A stretch of DNA of 64,000 bases. Source: Streptomyces venezuelae. GTDB lineage: Bacteria; Actinomycetota; Actinomycetes; Streptomycetales; Streptomycetaceae. Both the position numbers and the translations under genes were made by a program. The notes under the pieces were generated by a model that ran no database searches, was not told the DNA's origin, and saw only the letters and a list, made by a program, of their open reading frames with translations. Position 1 is the first letter of the stretch. Every line of letters begins with the position of its first letter. The stretch is taken from contig NZ_CP029194.1 in the NCBI RefSeq assembly GCF_008642375.1, positions 8,364,501 to 8,428,500 on the forward strand. Direction: 5' to 3'. Of this stretch, positions 17,901-25,280 are shown piece after piece.

Positions 17901-20612
17901 GGACGACGGGTTCGTCACCCAGGACTGCGCGAGCGAGGTGACCGTCCAGTCGTGCCGCGACGGGTCGTTCGTCTTGGCCCCCGTGTCACCCGCGACCGCG
18001 CCGAAGTCACCGCCCGCGGCCGCCCAGTTCGTGGCCGTGTCGGCCTTGACCCAGGTCGCGCCGGCCTCGTCGAAGTCACGCGTCAGCGGCCGGAGTTCGT
18101 AGACCGCGCCGGAAGTGTCCGTGGAGGTCTGGGTGCTCCACAGGCGCACCTTGGCTTCGAGGACGCGCGCGGTGGTGGGGATGCCCAGGGCCGGGAACTT
18201 CAGCACGGCGCGGGTGTCGCCGTAGGTGGCGGAGTTGTTGCCGACGCTGAGCCAGTTCTTCGGGCCGCCGTCGTCGATCGTGTCCAGGAGGGACGTGGGC
18301 CGGGCGGAGGACAGGGTGGTGTCCTGCGTCGCGTCCAGCACCTTCGTCGTCCGGCCCGCCTTCGGCAGCCGCACGAGCCGGCTGGGTGCGGCGAGGACCT
18401 GCCCGTCCTTCGTCTTGACCGCGACCATGTAGTAGTACGCGCGGCCGAACGGGTCGGGGTCGTCGGCCCTCGTCGGCACGGCGCTCGTGTCCGTGAACGA
18501 GGTCGCCGTGGAAGCGACGGGCGCGACGAGGGTGGCGGCCGACGGGGTGAAGGCCTGGTTGACCGAGCGGTGGACCTGGTACTCGGCGATGTCGTCGCCG
18601 GTCACGATGGGGTCCGGGTCCTGGTAGGCCGACCAGGTCAGCTCCGCGCCCGTGGCGTGGATGGTCGTCGGGGTCGCGAGGTCGACGCCCTGACGCCCGA
18701 AGGTCATGACGAGGCGCGGGTAGTGGGCGGTCTCGCCGCCGTACCCGTACTCGCTGCCCTCGTACCGCGGTCCGCCCTTCGGGCCGTTCGCGGACTCGTC
18801 GCCGGCCTTGATCACGAAGCCGTTGTTCGCGTGGGTGCCGTCGATCCACTGCTGGACCGTCTTCGTCACCGGGAAGGAGTGCCAGGTGTTGAGCTCGCCC
18901 GGCTTCTTGGTGACCACACCGCCCTTGGTGAACCGGACGGCGTCCGCGATCACCGAGGTGGTCGTCGAGGCCGGACCGTCCCCCAGGGCGATCTTGCCGA
19001 GTGTGCCCGCCTTGAACGGGTGGGAGCCCAGTGTCTTCCAGACCCCGGCCGTGCCGGCCTGCTGGTTGACCGTGTACGCCTTCGACCCGCCGTCGTACGT
19101 GACGGTGTACGGCGCGCTCGTGGCGCGGTCCGAGGCCGGGACGTAGTGCGCCTCGACCTGGTAGGTGCCGTCCTCGGGAAGGTTTGGCTGCCAGGTGTAC
19201 GAGCCACCCGCGACCGAGTCCTTGTTGTACAGGTAGTCCTGGTTCACCGCGTACTGAGTGAACGCCGTGTTGCCCGAAGCCGGCCAGGCGCCGACGGCGG
19301 CCGTCCGTCCGGCGTCGCCGTCGTCCACCACGACCGACGTGCCCGACAGCTCGCCCGTGAGCGCGCTCGCGTTGTTCCAGGTGGCCTGGTCCTCCGTCCA
19401 CGCCTGCGTGGCGCGGTGCGCCTCCAGCTGGACCTCGGAGTCACCGGTGGTGTGGGTCTGGTCGTAGTACAGCTTCAGATCGGCCGAGTCGAGCGTGGTG
19501 CCGGCCGGGACGCCGGTCAGCGGGAACCGCAGCAGCGCACGCGACGCGCCGGTGCTGGTGTTGCCGACCGACAGCCGCCAGTTCTCGTCGTAGTTGTCGC
19601 CCGGACCGTCCGAGGAGATCATCACGTCCTGCGCCGTGCTCGGCGTCGGCGCGATCGAGATCGTCGGGTCGATCGTGACCGGGTACTGCCGATCCGGCGC
19701 GGCGAGCCACTTCGCGTCCGGGGTGACCGTCAGCTTCCAGCTCTTGCCCGCCCGGACGAGCTTCTGCGTGACAGCGGAGCTGTACCCGGTGCCGTACGGC
19801 GAGGAGGCGTCCTTCCGCGCGTCCGTCATGAACGCGGCCGGAACGAGGAGGACCGGATCCGCGCCCTCGCCGTAGAACCGGATCGAGCCGTCCTTGCCGG
19901 CCTTCGGCGTCAGCCCGCCCGCGTCCAGCGTGAACGTGAACGTCACCGGGCCGGCCGGCCGGGAGTCCAGGACGATGTTCTCCTTCACCCGCCCCGGACC
20001 CACCTGGTAGGTCAGGTCCGCGCCGGCCACGGCGTCCTTGTACGTGACGGTGTCGCCCTTGGCGACGGGGGCGAGCGTGCCCGCGCCTTCCAGGCCCAGG
20101 GTCACCGCGTGACCGTTGCCGGCCTCGAAGCGCAGCAGCCTCGCCACGTCGGTGCCGAAGGACGTACGCGCGACGTTCGTCGTGTTGGTGAAGGCGAAGC
20201 CCCCGGACCCGGCCGCCGTGACGGTCGGGTCGATGTCCTTCCACGACTTCCCCGACCGGTACGCGGTCGGCTCCGCCGACACCTCGGCCTGCACGCGCCC
20301 GTCGGACAACTTCCAGTACCGGGCGTGCGGTGTGCGACGGTCCGTCAGTTCCGCGACGCGCTTCGGCTTTCCGGCCGCCCTGCCCTGCGGCAGCTTCTCC
20401 CGGCTCGGCAGCACCGGGGACCCGCCGGTCGACGGCAGTTCCGGCCCGCCCTCGTCGTCCTCGTCTTCTGCCAACCAGCCGGCGAAAGCATCGGCAATAC
20501 CCTTGCCGTCATCGGTTGAAACCGGTGCGGCATAGGCGACTTGTGGAATCATGGTGCCGACGACCGCCGAAACCACGAGGCAGGCTATCGCCGGCCCGTA
20601 TCTCGCTTTCAC
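11973..20612 (-). CDS. Secreted Rhs/YD-repeat polymorphic toxin with C-terminal nuclease
   Basis: A 2879-residue exported toxin. GTG 20612 follows a GAGGGGA site and starts a Sec signal peptide ending near VAYA-AP. Order of domains: DNRLRE-type beta domain (about 308-428), golvesin-like domain (474-566), second DNRLRE domain (754-894), Ig-like strand region (947-1004), then a long YD-repeat shell (about 1200-2570) with a second golvesin-like insertion near 2010-2127. The shell ends in the Rhs core motif DPGLNRFTSRD. A hydrophobic stretch (about 2616-2650) and an Asp/Pro-rich linker follow. The last 190 residues resemble DNA/RNA non-specific endonucleases: CHLIGNKLAG replaces the usual DRGHL.G motif, then MRSYE and YTVSPRYDG. 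A SUKH immunity gene follows. It likely kills competitors at close range; delivery route and cleavage sites are inferred. Confidence 0.92.
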   Translation of the reverse strand: MKARYGPAIACLVVSAVVGTMIPQVAYAAPVSTDDGKGIADAFAGWLAEDEDDEGGPELPSTGGSPVLPSREKLPQGRAAGKPKRVAELTDRRTPHARYWKLSDGRVQAEVSAEPTAYRSGKSWKDIDPTVTAAGSGGFAFTNTTNVARTSFGTDVARLLRFEAGNGHAVTLGLEGAGTLAPVAKGDTVTYKDAVAGADLTYQVGPGRVKENIVLDSRPAGPVTFTFTLDAGGLTPKAGKDGSIRFYGEGADPVLLVPAAFMTDARKDASSPYGTGYSSAVTQKLVRAGKSWKLTVTPDAKWLAAPDRQYPVTIDPTISIAPTPSTAQDVMISSDGPGDNYDENWRLSVGNTSTGASRALLRFPLTGVPAGTTLDSADLKLYYDQTHTTGDSEVQLEAHRATQAWTEDQATWNNASALTGELSGTSVVVDDGDAGRTAAVGAWPASGNTAFTQYAVNQDYLYNKDSVAGGSYTWQPNLPEDGTYQVEAHYVPASDRATSAPYTVTYDGGSKAYTVNQQAGTAGVWKTLGSHPFKAGTLGKIALGDGPASTTTSVIADAVRFTKGGVVTKKPGELNTWHSFPVTKTVQQWIDGTHANNGFVIKAGDESANGPKGGPRYEGSEYGYGGETAHYPRLVMTFGRQGVDLATPTTIHATGAELTWSAYQDPDPIVTGDDIAEYQVHRSVNQAFTPSAATLVAPVASTATSFTDTSAVPTRADDPDPFGRAYYYMVAVKTKDGQVLAAPSRLVRLPKAGRTTKVLDATQDTTLSSARPTSLLDTIDDGGPKNWLSVGNNSATYGDTRAVLKFPALGIPTTARVLEAKVRLWSTQTSTDTSGAVYELRPLTRDFDEAGATWVKADTATNWAAAGGDFGAVAGDTGAKTNDPSRHDWTVTSLAQSWVTNPSSQQGVVLKMADEAAQQERTLFLSSEGTEQRLRPRIAVTYIDSTTEATYYAPQTPARITPNSDHTVEFTLTNTTTSVWKAGTHALSHRWALPDGTDVTTGGNQLQTALPADLLPGDSVTLQARLRAPINSDSGSKRTEYVLTWDVRDTAAGTWLSGTGGAPGLRLNVTVEDPTSDQLGLEKFYSYNGKNTGAGSSLMNNTAVGNSVWQYNALSNPGRGLNTFVRFAYNTQDTSDTVAGHGWSVQAAGPIRLGAPLDFHPNPNPREVRLPDGDGTTHVFRVQTDGTWKAPAGVHFRLSAKPGLDCTPAKDPIPDAWTLTRPDGTRFLFGCDGYQTSVVDKNGNTQTFTYEERKSNNKPTKFLTYITDPAGRQTLTATYFTKADTSSPKIVDHLKSVTDVSGRKLTFEYSDKGLLTKLTDGAGSSQPKVFGFTYDAEQGNKNVKLVRITDPRGNATALDYYYPSEGDDPKYHWWTQSITDRIGGDTRFAYAADTADTRFTSTVVTDAEGHDATYVTDDFGRPVRSVNAKSQQTELAWDADNNVTYMEENNGAVTAYCYDPLTGYPLWKRTAEHNKGGVPPQSDCAPGRYPADAQKFEYVKRLDGYSSDLFRKTSPEGRAWQFGYDAFGNLKTVTDPKGVATPAAGDYTTTYEYDAHGQLTKATDANGHSTVNSEFTQTGYPAKITDALGNSTGYEYDVRGKVTRTTDALGHRTTQTYDTYGRPLVRTAPRDQAAGDLITVPAPDYDANDNVTKAIAPTGAVSTAAYDAADQLTEATSPQDTPTAPLRRTVYTYDKTGHLKTTTEPKGVATSGVPDDYTTTQNYDEIYQLASVVNALGEKITYTYDEVGNNVKVVDPKKNRTADPDDFSSKMTYDLEHRVTSVTDPLGNVTRRAYDKDALVVADTDPDGNTTYSGYDERGRKTEQRVPHSGSGTDITYRTTRYEYDQVGNATRVITPRGTETANADDFTSRTEYDELNRPVKQYLPYDPSDARYNNPNVYTQTFYDAAGRVTRTSQPPSEGQTVRNDTEFTYYDNGWTKSSTDPWDIRTSYEYNDLGLQTSRTLSSAGESVSRTMGWSYYPNGKLKEKTDDGVPVGTAVPLVDNSDVQHTGSTGTWTTANLTGQQGFDHRVHAAGAGTDAYSWTLNIPKNGKYTAYVKFPQVAGASRSATYKVTHGAGSTDRTVDQSTAAGTWVSLGTYDFTQGNAAKLELFQAADGKVVADGVKLVRDLTGDIDAEKHHFRYAYDLNDNLSLIDDLSSGAEVDTYTISYTGLNRVSGITETLAGQQKTSTTYTYDANDQPESITHPDQYSKYTYDLREKVKTVSVGTSPTDTDPKITSYTYTDRGESLRETKDNGNTVDFGYFLDGAVRTSAEKKADGTLVASHTYAYDANGNKAQDAAKKMNADNHAAYLESTTAYTYDPVDRIAKSVKTGNGAATETYVHDDNANVVQQTVGGASTDFRYDRNRLQTSTTAGSVTSFNYDPLGRQESTSQDGQIVSRSIYDGFDHVVESQQRDGSGAMKSTKYTFDPLDRTSSKTADGKTTDYRYLGLSQEVLTEEVAGKLTKSYQYSPWGQRLSQVKHNENGTTEDAYYGYNSHTDVETLTDAAGDTKATYGYTAYGNDDSSEFTGIDKPDASDPTKEEYNSYRYNAKRWDAGSGTYDMGFRDYDPGLNRFTSRDMYNGALADMGLGSDPFTGNRYAFTGGNPISNVEIDGHWFALAIPAVAAAFVAAVVVTVAIIVVVAAVAYVASEVRDRIEEASRSRDDTDDEPAPDPRRLPRPQPEPDNDDDDKSGCGDGWIKYGERDAANGNRATAAEACLTKEYLNKNKGTGVGSNPPGYEWAQDYAKGKGLDAQKNVNACHLIGNKLAGKGVLANLSPCARGANAKQIGSTQGEEHMRSYELQVYNAVMAGQDVMYTVSPRYDGNRTVPTGYDMSAYGVNPDGSVGINFQVFIPNTLSTGDNLGTQSSGGSPVPTGSTP

Positions 20613-20896
20613 GCCAATCCCCTCTTCGATGGACCTGACATCGACCGAAGCGCCTCAAGGCATGGCGAATCAGGCCACGTTCCCCGAGCGGGAAGTGGCC
20701 TCGCCGGAGCTTCGGTCGCGGGCGGGGGGATTCTTCACCACAGAACTGATGTGGCGTCAACTGATAACCGATTAAGGGCATTTCGCTGAAGGGCCGTTGG
20801 TGATTGAGGCTGCCTTGCCCGACATTTCCGCTGCCTGGCGTCCAACGAATCGGGTGGTGTATAACCCCATCCGATTCCTCGACGGAAGGTGCTGCC
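20613..20896. promoter_or_regulatory. Divergent promoter region of the Rhs toxin and MmpS-like gene
   Basis: This 284-base gap must hold the promoter of the 8.6-kb Rhs gene and that of the divergent MmpS-like gene. Near the plus-strand gene, GAATCGG (20847-20853) and CCGATTC (20871-20877) form an inverted repeat around TATAAC (20860-20865), a plausible -10 hexamer. The repeat could be an operator or an RNA hairpin. Nothing else distinctive was seen. Confidence 0.45.
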
Positions 20897-21364
20897 ATGC
20901 CGACGACCGAAGAACCGGATCGCCGCATCGACCGCAGTGATCGCGGCGGCGTAGCCGTCGCCGCGGTGCTGCTGCTCGTATGCGGCGCGTTCGTCCTGTA
21001 CGGATTCCTCAACACCGAAACCGAGGACGAGGCCGCGGGCAAGCAGGCCGCGACGCCCACCGCCGAGGCGACCTACGACGTGACGTACGAGGTGCTCGGC
21101 GAGGGCGCGGCCGATGTCTCCTACCGGGGGGCGGCCGGCGACGAGGCACACGTCGTCACGCGTGTCGGCCTGCCCTGGCGGAAGACCGTGAGCGTTCCGC
21201 TCGGTGCCTCGCCGATCGTGAACGTCACACTCGGCGAGAAGGGCGGTACGGCCAGCTGCACCCTGGCCGTACGCGGCAAGCACGTCCAACGCGCCACCGC
21301 CACGGGCGCCTTCGGCCGGACCACGTGCGGCGGCGACGTCGTCAGAGCCGGACCGTCCAGCTGA
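20897..21364 (+). CDS. MmpS-like single-pass exported accessory protein
   Basis: A 155-residue protein with a short cytoplasmic N-terminus, one transmembrane helix (about residues 17-38) and an exported beta-rich domain. The pattern YDVTYEVLGEG...DVSYRG, LPWRKTVSV and a paired-cysteine end (ASCTLAV...TTCGGDV) fits the MmpS family, periplasmic partners of mycobacterial MmpL lipid and siderophore exporters. No mmpL lies nearby, so it may serve a distant transporter or act alone. ATG 20897 has GGAAGG six bases upstream. Its last 23 bases overlap the end of the convergent M64 peptidase gene, so the stop codons lie inside each other's frames. Confidence 0.78.
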   Translation: MPTTEEPDRRIDRSDRGGVAVAAVLLLVCGAFVLYGFLNTETEDEAAGKQAATPTAEATYDVTYEVLGEGAADVSYRGAAGDEAHVVTRVGLPWRKTVSVPLGASPIVNVTLGEKGGTASCTLAVRGKHVQRATATGAFGRTTCGGDVVRAGPSS

Positions 21365-22691
21365 CCGTGGACCTCATCGTCCGGGCGATGGCGCGGTCCC
21401 GCACCGAGGGCGTGCGGTCCTCGGCGGTGAGGGACAGCGTGTGCGTCCGGCGGTCGAGCAGCCGCAGGGCCAGGCCGGAGACTCGTACGTCGGTGCGGCC
21501 CGCGAGGGACTTCACCTCCCGCCCGTCGAGGTACCAGCGGATCGTGAGCTGACGCCCGTCCGCACCCATCAGCCGGGGTACGAGGGCTTTGGCGGTGTCG
21601 CCGCTGCGGAGGGTGCGGTCGGTGGCCGTGACGGGGGAGGCGATGCGCGCCTCGCGGTAGAAGCCGGCGATCATCGCCTCCACTCCGGGCAGGTTGAAGG
21701 GCTTGCCGAGGGTGCGCATCAGGGAGTTCTCGGTGGGGCGCCGCAGCCCGGTGACGTAGTAGCCGCCGCCCTCGTACGAGCCGACGGTGCCGCCGTCGGG
21801 AGACTGCTCACCGAGCCAGCGGTGCCACTTGGCACCCCGGTCGGCCAAGTCGTCGGCGGTGAGGGTGGTGATGTTGGAGTCGGCGGGCTCGGGGCCCACG
21901 TACCGCTCGTAGCCCGGGTAGTCGGCGTAGAAGTACTCGTCGGCGAGCTTGCCCAGGGAGTGGCCGGTCTCGTGGATCGCGACCTGGCCGGACTTCTCGT
22001 TCCCCGCCGAGGCCGTCGATATGCCCTCGTAGCCGAGGGCCTCGCTGCGCTCGTTGTAGCCCGCGCCGCCGTACTTGGTGCTGTTGGCGAGGACGAGCAC
22101 CAGATCGGCCTCGGGGGCCTTCGCCACGTATCCGTCGACCTTGTCCTGGTCGATGCAGAGCAGCCGCTCGATGTCGTCGCACCAGAAGTACGAGCCGAGA
22201 GCCGTGTCCCGGAGGGTGTCGCGAGAGGGGTCGCCGGAGACGCCGGACTGGTTCGAGACGGCGTCGACGGTCCAGACGTTGAAGAGGTTGCGGTAGGTCG
22301 TGTACGGCTCGACGGCCGTCAGCTCGGCCCATTTCTGCTGGGCGTCGGCGTGGAAGCGGGGAAGTTCGGCGGCGGTGTAGCCGTCTCCGACGACGACGAT
22401 GTCGAGCCGGTCGGCGGTGGGGCCGTTGTCGACCATCTTGGCCACCTCGCCGTCGGCGACCGCCTCGGTCGCCGTCAGGCGGGAGGCCGGCCGGTTCCGG
22501 CCCTCCGGCGGCACATGCGTGTGGCCGGATCCGGCGAGCGTCCCGTGTTCCGGCCCGGGTATCTCGACCTCGACTCCGGCCGTGGGGGGTGCCGTCGGGT
22601 CCGCGGCGGCGCTGCCGGGTGCGGCGGCGAGTACGGCCGCGAGGGCGACGGCCACTCCGGCGGCCATGGCTCCGCGTCGTGCTGAACGCAT
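21342..22691 (-). CDS. Secreted M64-family zinc metallopeptidase
   Basis: A 449-residue exported peptidase. The signal peptide ends around AAPGSAAAD. The zinc site H240-E241-T-G-H244-S-L-G with downstream D251-E252 is the HExxHxxG...DE signature of family M64, whose founder is the IgA protease of Clostridium ramosum. A beta-rich C-terminal domain of about 110 residues follows (WYLDGREV, TVSWTVRL). The substrate in soil bacteria is unknown; scavenging protein digestion is likely. It diverges from an XRE-TPR regulator across a 138-base gap containing an inverted repeat, so that regulator may control it. The 3' end overlaps the convergent MmpS-like gene by 23 bases. Confidence 0.9.
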   Translation of the reverse strand: MRSARRGAMAAGVAVALAAVLAAAPGSAAADPTAPPTAGVEVEIPGPEHGTLAGSGHTHVPPEGRNRPASRLTATEAVADGEVAKMVDNGPTADRLDIVVVGDGYTAAELPRFHADAQQKWAELTAVEPYTTYRNLFNVWTVDAVSNQSGVSGDPSRDTLRDTALGSYFWCDDIERLLCIDQDKVDGYVAKAPEADLVLVLANSTKYGGAGYNERSEALGYEGISTASAGNEKSGQVAIHETGHSLGKLADEYFYADYPGYERYVGPEPADSNITTLTADDLADRGAKWHRWLGEQSPDGGTVGSYEGGGYYVTGLRRPTENSLMRTLGKPFNLPGVEAMIAGFYREARIASPVTATDRTLRSGDTAKALVPRLMGADGRQLTIRWYLDGREVKSLAGRTDVRVSGLALRLLDRRTHTLSLTAEDRTPSVRDRAIARTMRSTVSWTVRL

Positions 22692-22829
22692 GAAATCAGC
22701 CCCTTGTCAGGCGAGTTAAGTGCATCAGTAAGTGTGTTGAACGAGTCGCTTAACCTAGGGGGAAGGTGAAGGGTGCGCAATGCCTGCCGCGTCTGGATAC
22801 TGAGGAGTTCACGAACCAGGGGGTCCGAC
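22692..22829. promoter_or_regulatory. Divergent promoter with GTTAAG/CTTAAC inverted repeats
   Basis: GTTAAGTG (22715-22722) and CGCTTAAC (22747-22754) form an inverted repeat, with a related GTGTTGAAC (22733-22741) between them. This AT-richer patch lies between the M64 peptidase and the XRE-TPR regulator and is the best operator candidate for the latter. The assignment is from symmetry and location only. Confidence 0.45.
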
Positions 22830-24170
22830 ATGGACGAACCGGCCACGATCGGCCACCGGGTACAGCGGCTGCGCGCCCAACGCGGGCTGACACAGCGCCA
22901 GTTGGCCGAACCCTCGTACACCCCCGCGTACATCTCGACGCTGGAGTCGGGCAAGGTCAGGCCCTCGGAGACCGCACTGCGCTTCCTTGCGGAGCGACTC
23001 GGTACGTCGTACGAGGAACTGGCCACCGGCCGCCCCGCGCACCTCGCCACCGAGCTGCGGCTCGCCCTCACCGACGCCCACCAGCAGCTGGCCACCGGGA
23101 CGGCGGACGAGGCCGCCGTGCGCTACCGCCGGCTCCTCGCCGACGCGGAGCGCCTCGGACTCGTCCCCGAGCAGGCCGAGGCGCTGCTCGGGCTCGGCGA
23201 CTGTGCCCTGGAGACCGGTGAACTGGTCGACGCGGGCCACCACTTCCAGGCCGCCGAGCGGCTCCTCGCCGAAGAGCCGCTGCCCCGCCGCGCACGCGCG
23301 ATCCGGGGCCGTGCCGTCGCACACCTCCTGGCGGGGGAACTGCGCTACGCCTGCTACCTCCTCGAATCCACCATCGACGAGCTCGGAGCGAGCGGCCTGG
23401 CCGACCCCGAGGCGCTGGTCATCCTGTACGCCGCCGTGATCGGCCCGTACATCGACATGGGGGCACACGCCCGTGCCGCGCACGCCGCCGAGCTCGCCCT
23501 GGCGCTGGCTCCGCAGGTCGACGATCCGGCGCTGGTCGCGGGCATGCACCGGCAGGTGGCTCGCACCTTCCTCGCCGAGGGCCGCACGGCCGACGCCGAC
23601 GCCTCACTGGCCAAGGCGCAGGCGATCTACCAGCAGCTGAGCCTGCGCACCGACCTCGCGCACTGCCACTGGATGCGCGGCTACGTCCAGGCTCAGAACG
23701 GCGAACTGGAGTCAGCCGAGAAAGAGTTGCGGGCCGCCCGGGACATGCTGAACGCCAGACGAGCGGCGCTGTTCACCGCTCAGGTGGAGGTGGAGTTGGC
23801 CGATGTGCTCCGGCGGCTCGGACGGCACGGCGAGGCCTCGGAACTGCTCTCCGCGTTTCTCGCACTGGGTGACCGGCACGGAGCGGTGCACGCGGGGGGT
23901 GCGCACCGGCTGCTCGGACTGATCGCCGAGGAGCGGGGGGACAGCGAGACCGCGGAGGAGCACTACGTCATGGCTCTGGGACTGCTGGAGCGCAGCGGCG
24001 CGAGTGGCGACCTCGCCGATCTGTGCCGTCTGCTGGGCGACCTCCTGCGCCGCAGCGGCCGCACCGAGGCCGCGCTGGACGCGTACCGCACGGGACTGGG
24101 CCATCGCTCGCTCCCCGGCACGACGACACTGGGGCCGGCTCCGACGGCCCCGGCGTTCCCGCTGCACTGA
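22830..24170 (+). CDS. XRE-family regulator with C-terminal TPR domain
   Basis: A 446-residue DNA-binding protein. The N-terminal XRE helix-turn-helix covers about residues 6-62 (RVQRLRAQRGLTQRQLAE, then YISTLESGKVRPS). The rest is a helical TPR superhelix of Ala/Leu-rich repeats. Similar proteins in Firmicutes bind peptide signals through the TPRs; streptomycete relatives are less well known. ATG 22830 follows a GGGGG run and starts right at the HTH. The divergent M64 peptidase makes a secreted-protease regulon plausible. No partner peptide gene was seen. Confidence 0.87.
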   Translation: MDEPATIGHRVQRLRAQRGLTQRQLAEPSYTPAYISTLESGKVRPSETALRFLAERLGTSYEELATGRPAHLATELRLALTDAHQQLATGTADEAAVRYRRLLADAERLGLVPEQAEALLGLGDCALETGELVDAGHHFQAAERLLAEEPLPRRARAIRGRAVAHLLAGELRYACYLLESTIDELGASGLADPEALVILYAAVIGPYIDMGAHARAAHAAELALALAPQVDDPALVAGMHRQVARTFLAEGRTADADASLAKAQAIYQQLSLRTDLAHCHWMRGYVQAQNGELESAEKELRAARDMLNARRAALFTAQVEVELADVLRRLGRHGEASELLSAFLALGDRHGAVHAGGAHRLLGLIAEERGDSETAEEHYVMALGLLERSGASGDLADLCRLLGDLLRRSGRTEAALDAYRTGLGHRSLPGTTTLGPAPTAPAFPLH

Positions 24171-24189
24171 ACGGGCATCCGACAGTCTC

Positions 24190-24291
24190 TGGGACGGCTC
24201 GGGTGCCGAAGGCGGCGACGACGTGGGACAGCGGGCTGATGATCGCGTACACGAGGTTGACCTCGACGGAGCCGGTGGTGGCTCCGGGCGG
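24190..24291 (-). pseudogene. Short coding fragment of unknown origin
   Basis: About 25 minus-strand codons reading VNLVYAIISPLSHVVAAFG have strong G/C third positions and hydrophobic character, then lose coding character toward the end. No start or ribosome site is preserved, so this looks like a membrane-protein stump. The family is not recognised. Confidence 0.3.
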
Positions 24292-25110
24292 TCAGGACTG
24301 CTGGGCGCGTGGCTCCATCCGGAACTGGAAGCCGAGGGTGCCGGGGTCGAGTGCGGTCGCGCCGCCGTCGACGGTGAGCACCGCCCCGTTCACGAACGAC
24401 GCGGCGGGCGACAGCAGCCAGGTGATGGCTTCCGCGACCTCGTGCGGCTCACCGGGCCGCCCGGCGGGCAGGACCCGGGTCACCTGCTCGTACGCCGATT
24501 CCAGACCGTTCCCGTCCAGGCCCGCCTCGTCGGCGAACCGGTTCATCCGGCGGTCGGCCATGTCGGTGCGCACCCAGCTCGGGCACACGGTGTTGGCGCG
24601 CAGCCCCGCGCTCCCGTAGTCGACCGCGAGCGAGCGGCACAGCTGGAGCAGGGCCGCTTTGGAGGTGGCGTATGCGGCGTTTCCGACGCCGTTGCGCAGG
24701 GCGGACACGGAGGCCACCGCGACCACCGCGCCGCGGGCTTCGAGCAGGTGGGGGAGCGCGGCGCGCAGCAGCAGGAACGGACCGGTGAGGTTGGTCCGCA
24801 TGACCTCGTCCCAGTCGTCCAGGGTCACCTCTCCCACCCCGCCGCCTCGCCCGATGCCGGCGTTCAGCACCAGACCGTCGAGCCGCCCGTACGTGCCGAC
24901 CACCGTCTCCACGAGCGAGGCCACCGCGGCGGGGTCCCCGATGTCCGACGGCACGGGCAGGGCGCCGGTCTCCTCGGCGACCAGCCGCAGCGGCTCGGGG
25001 CGGCGCCCGGACACCGCCACCCTGTGTCCCGCCCGGGCCAACGACTGCGCGGTCGCGGCCCCGATCCCCGTTCCGCCCCCGGTCACCAGGTACACCCGCT
25101 GGTCCGCCAT
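24292..25110 (-). CDS. Short-chain dehydrogenase/reductase
   Basis: A 272-residue classical SDR. The NAD(P)-binding motif is TGGGTGIG near residue 10, NAG lies in LVLNAGIG, and the catalytic serine is in VASVSA with Y-A-T-S-K as the Tyr/Lys pair. The C-terminus has the usual FVNGAVLTVDGG. Length is normal. The R of SGRR after the second strand hints at NADP(H). It would act on a hydroxyl or keto group of an unknown small molecule. No linked pathway gene is present; the LysR regulator nearby faces away across another gene. It is not one of the well-named SDR subfamilies. Confidence 0.88.
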   Translation of the reverse strand: MADQRVYLVTGGGTGIGAATAQSLARAGHRVAVSGRRPEPLRLVAEETGALPVPSDIGDPAAVASLVETVVGTYGRLDGLVLNAGIGRGGGVGEVTLDDWDEVMRTNLTGPFLLLRAALPHLLEARGAVVAVASVSALRNGVGNAAYATSKAALLQLCRSLAVDYGSAGLRANTVCPSWVRTDMADRRMNRFADEAGLDGNGLESAYEQVTRVLPAGRPGEPHEVAEAITWLLSPAASFVNGAVLTVDGGATALDPGTLGFQFRMEPRAQQS

Positions 25111-25280
25111 GTCCCCCGCCTCTCCCGTGTCACGTCCACTGTCCCCGTCCCGATGATCTTAGGCGCGCACCGCTCCGGGGCCGGGCCGGCCGACGCGCCA
25201 CAGGGCAGCGGCTGAGCCCCGCAGAGGCGGGTCGGCGACGGATGGAACGCGTACGAGCTGCCCGTATGGGGAGTCTGCGG

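Noticed and set aside
11529..20519. A continuous 2996-codon plus-strand open frame opposite the Rhs gene
   Set aside because: It is the antisense shadow of repeat-rich, high-GC coding sequence: Val/Gly/Arg/Asp-rich, no ribosome site, no family. The minus frame has the signal peptide and YD repeats.
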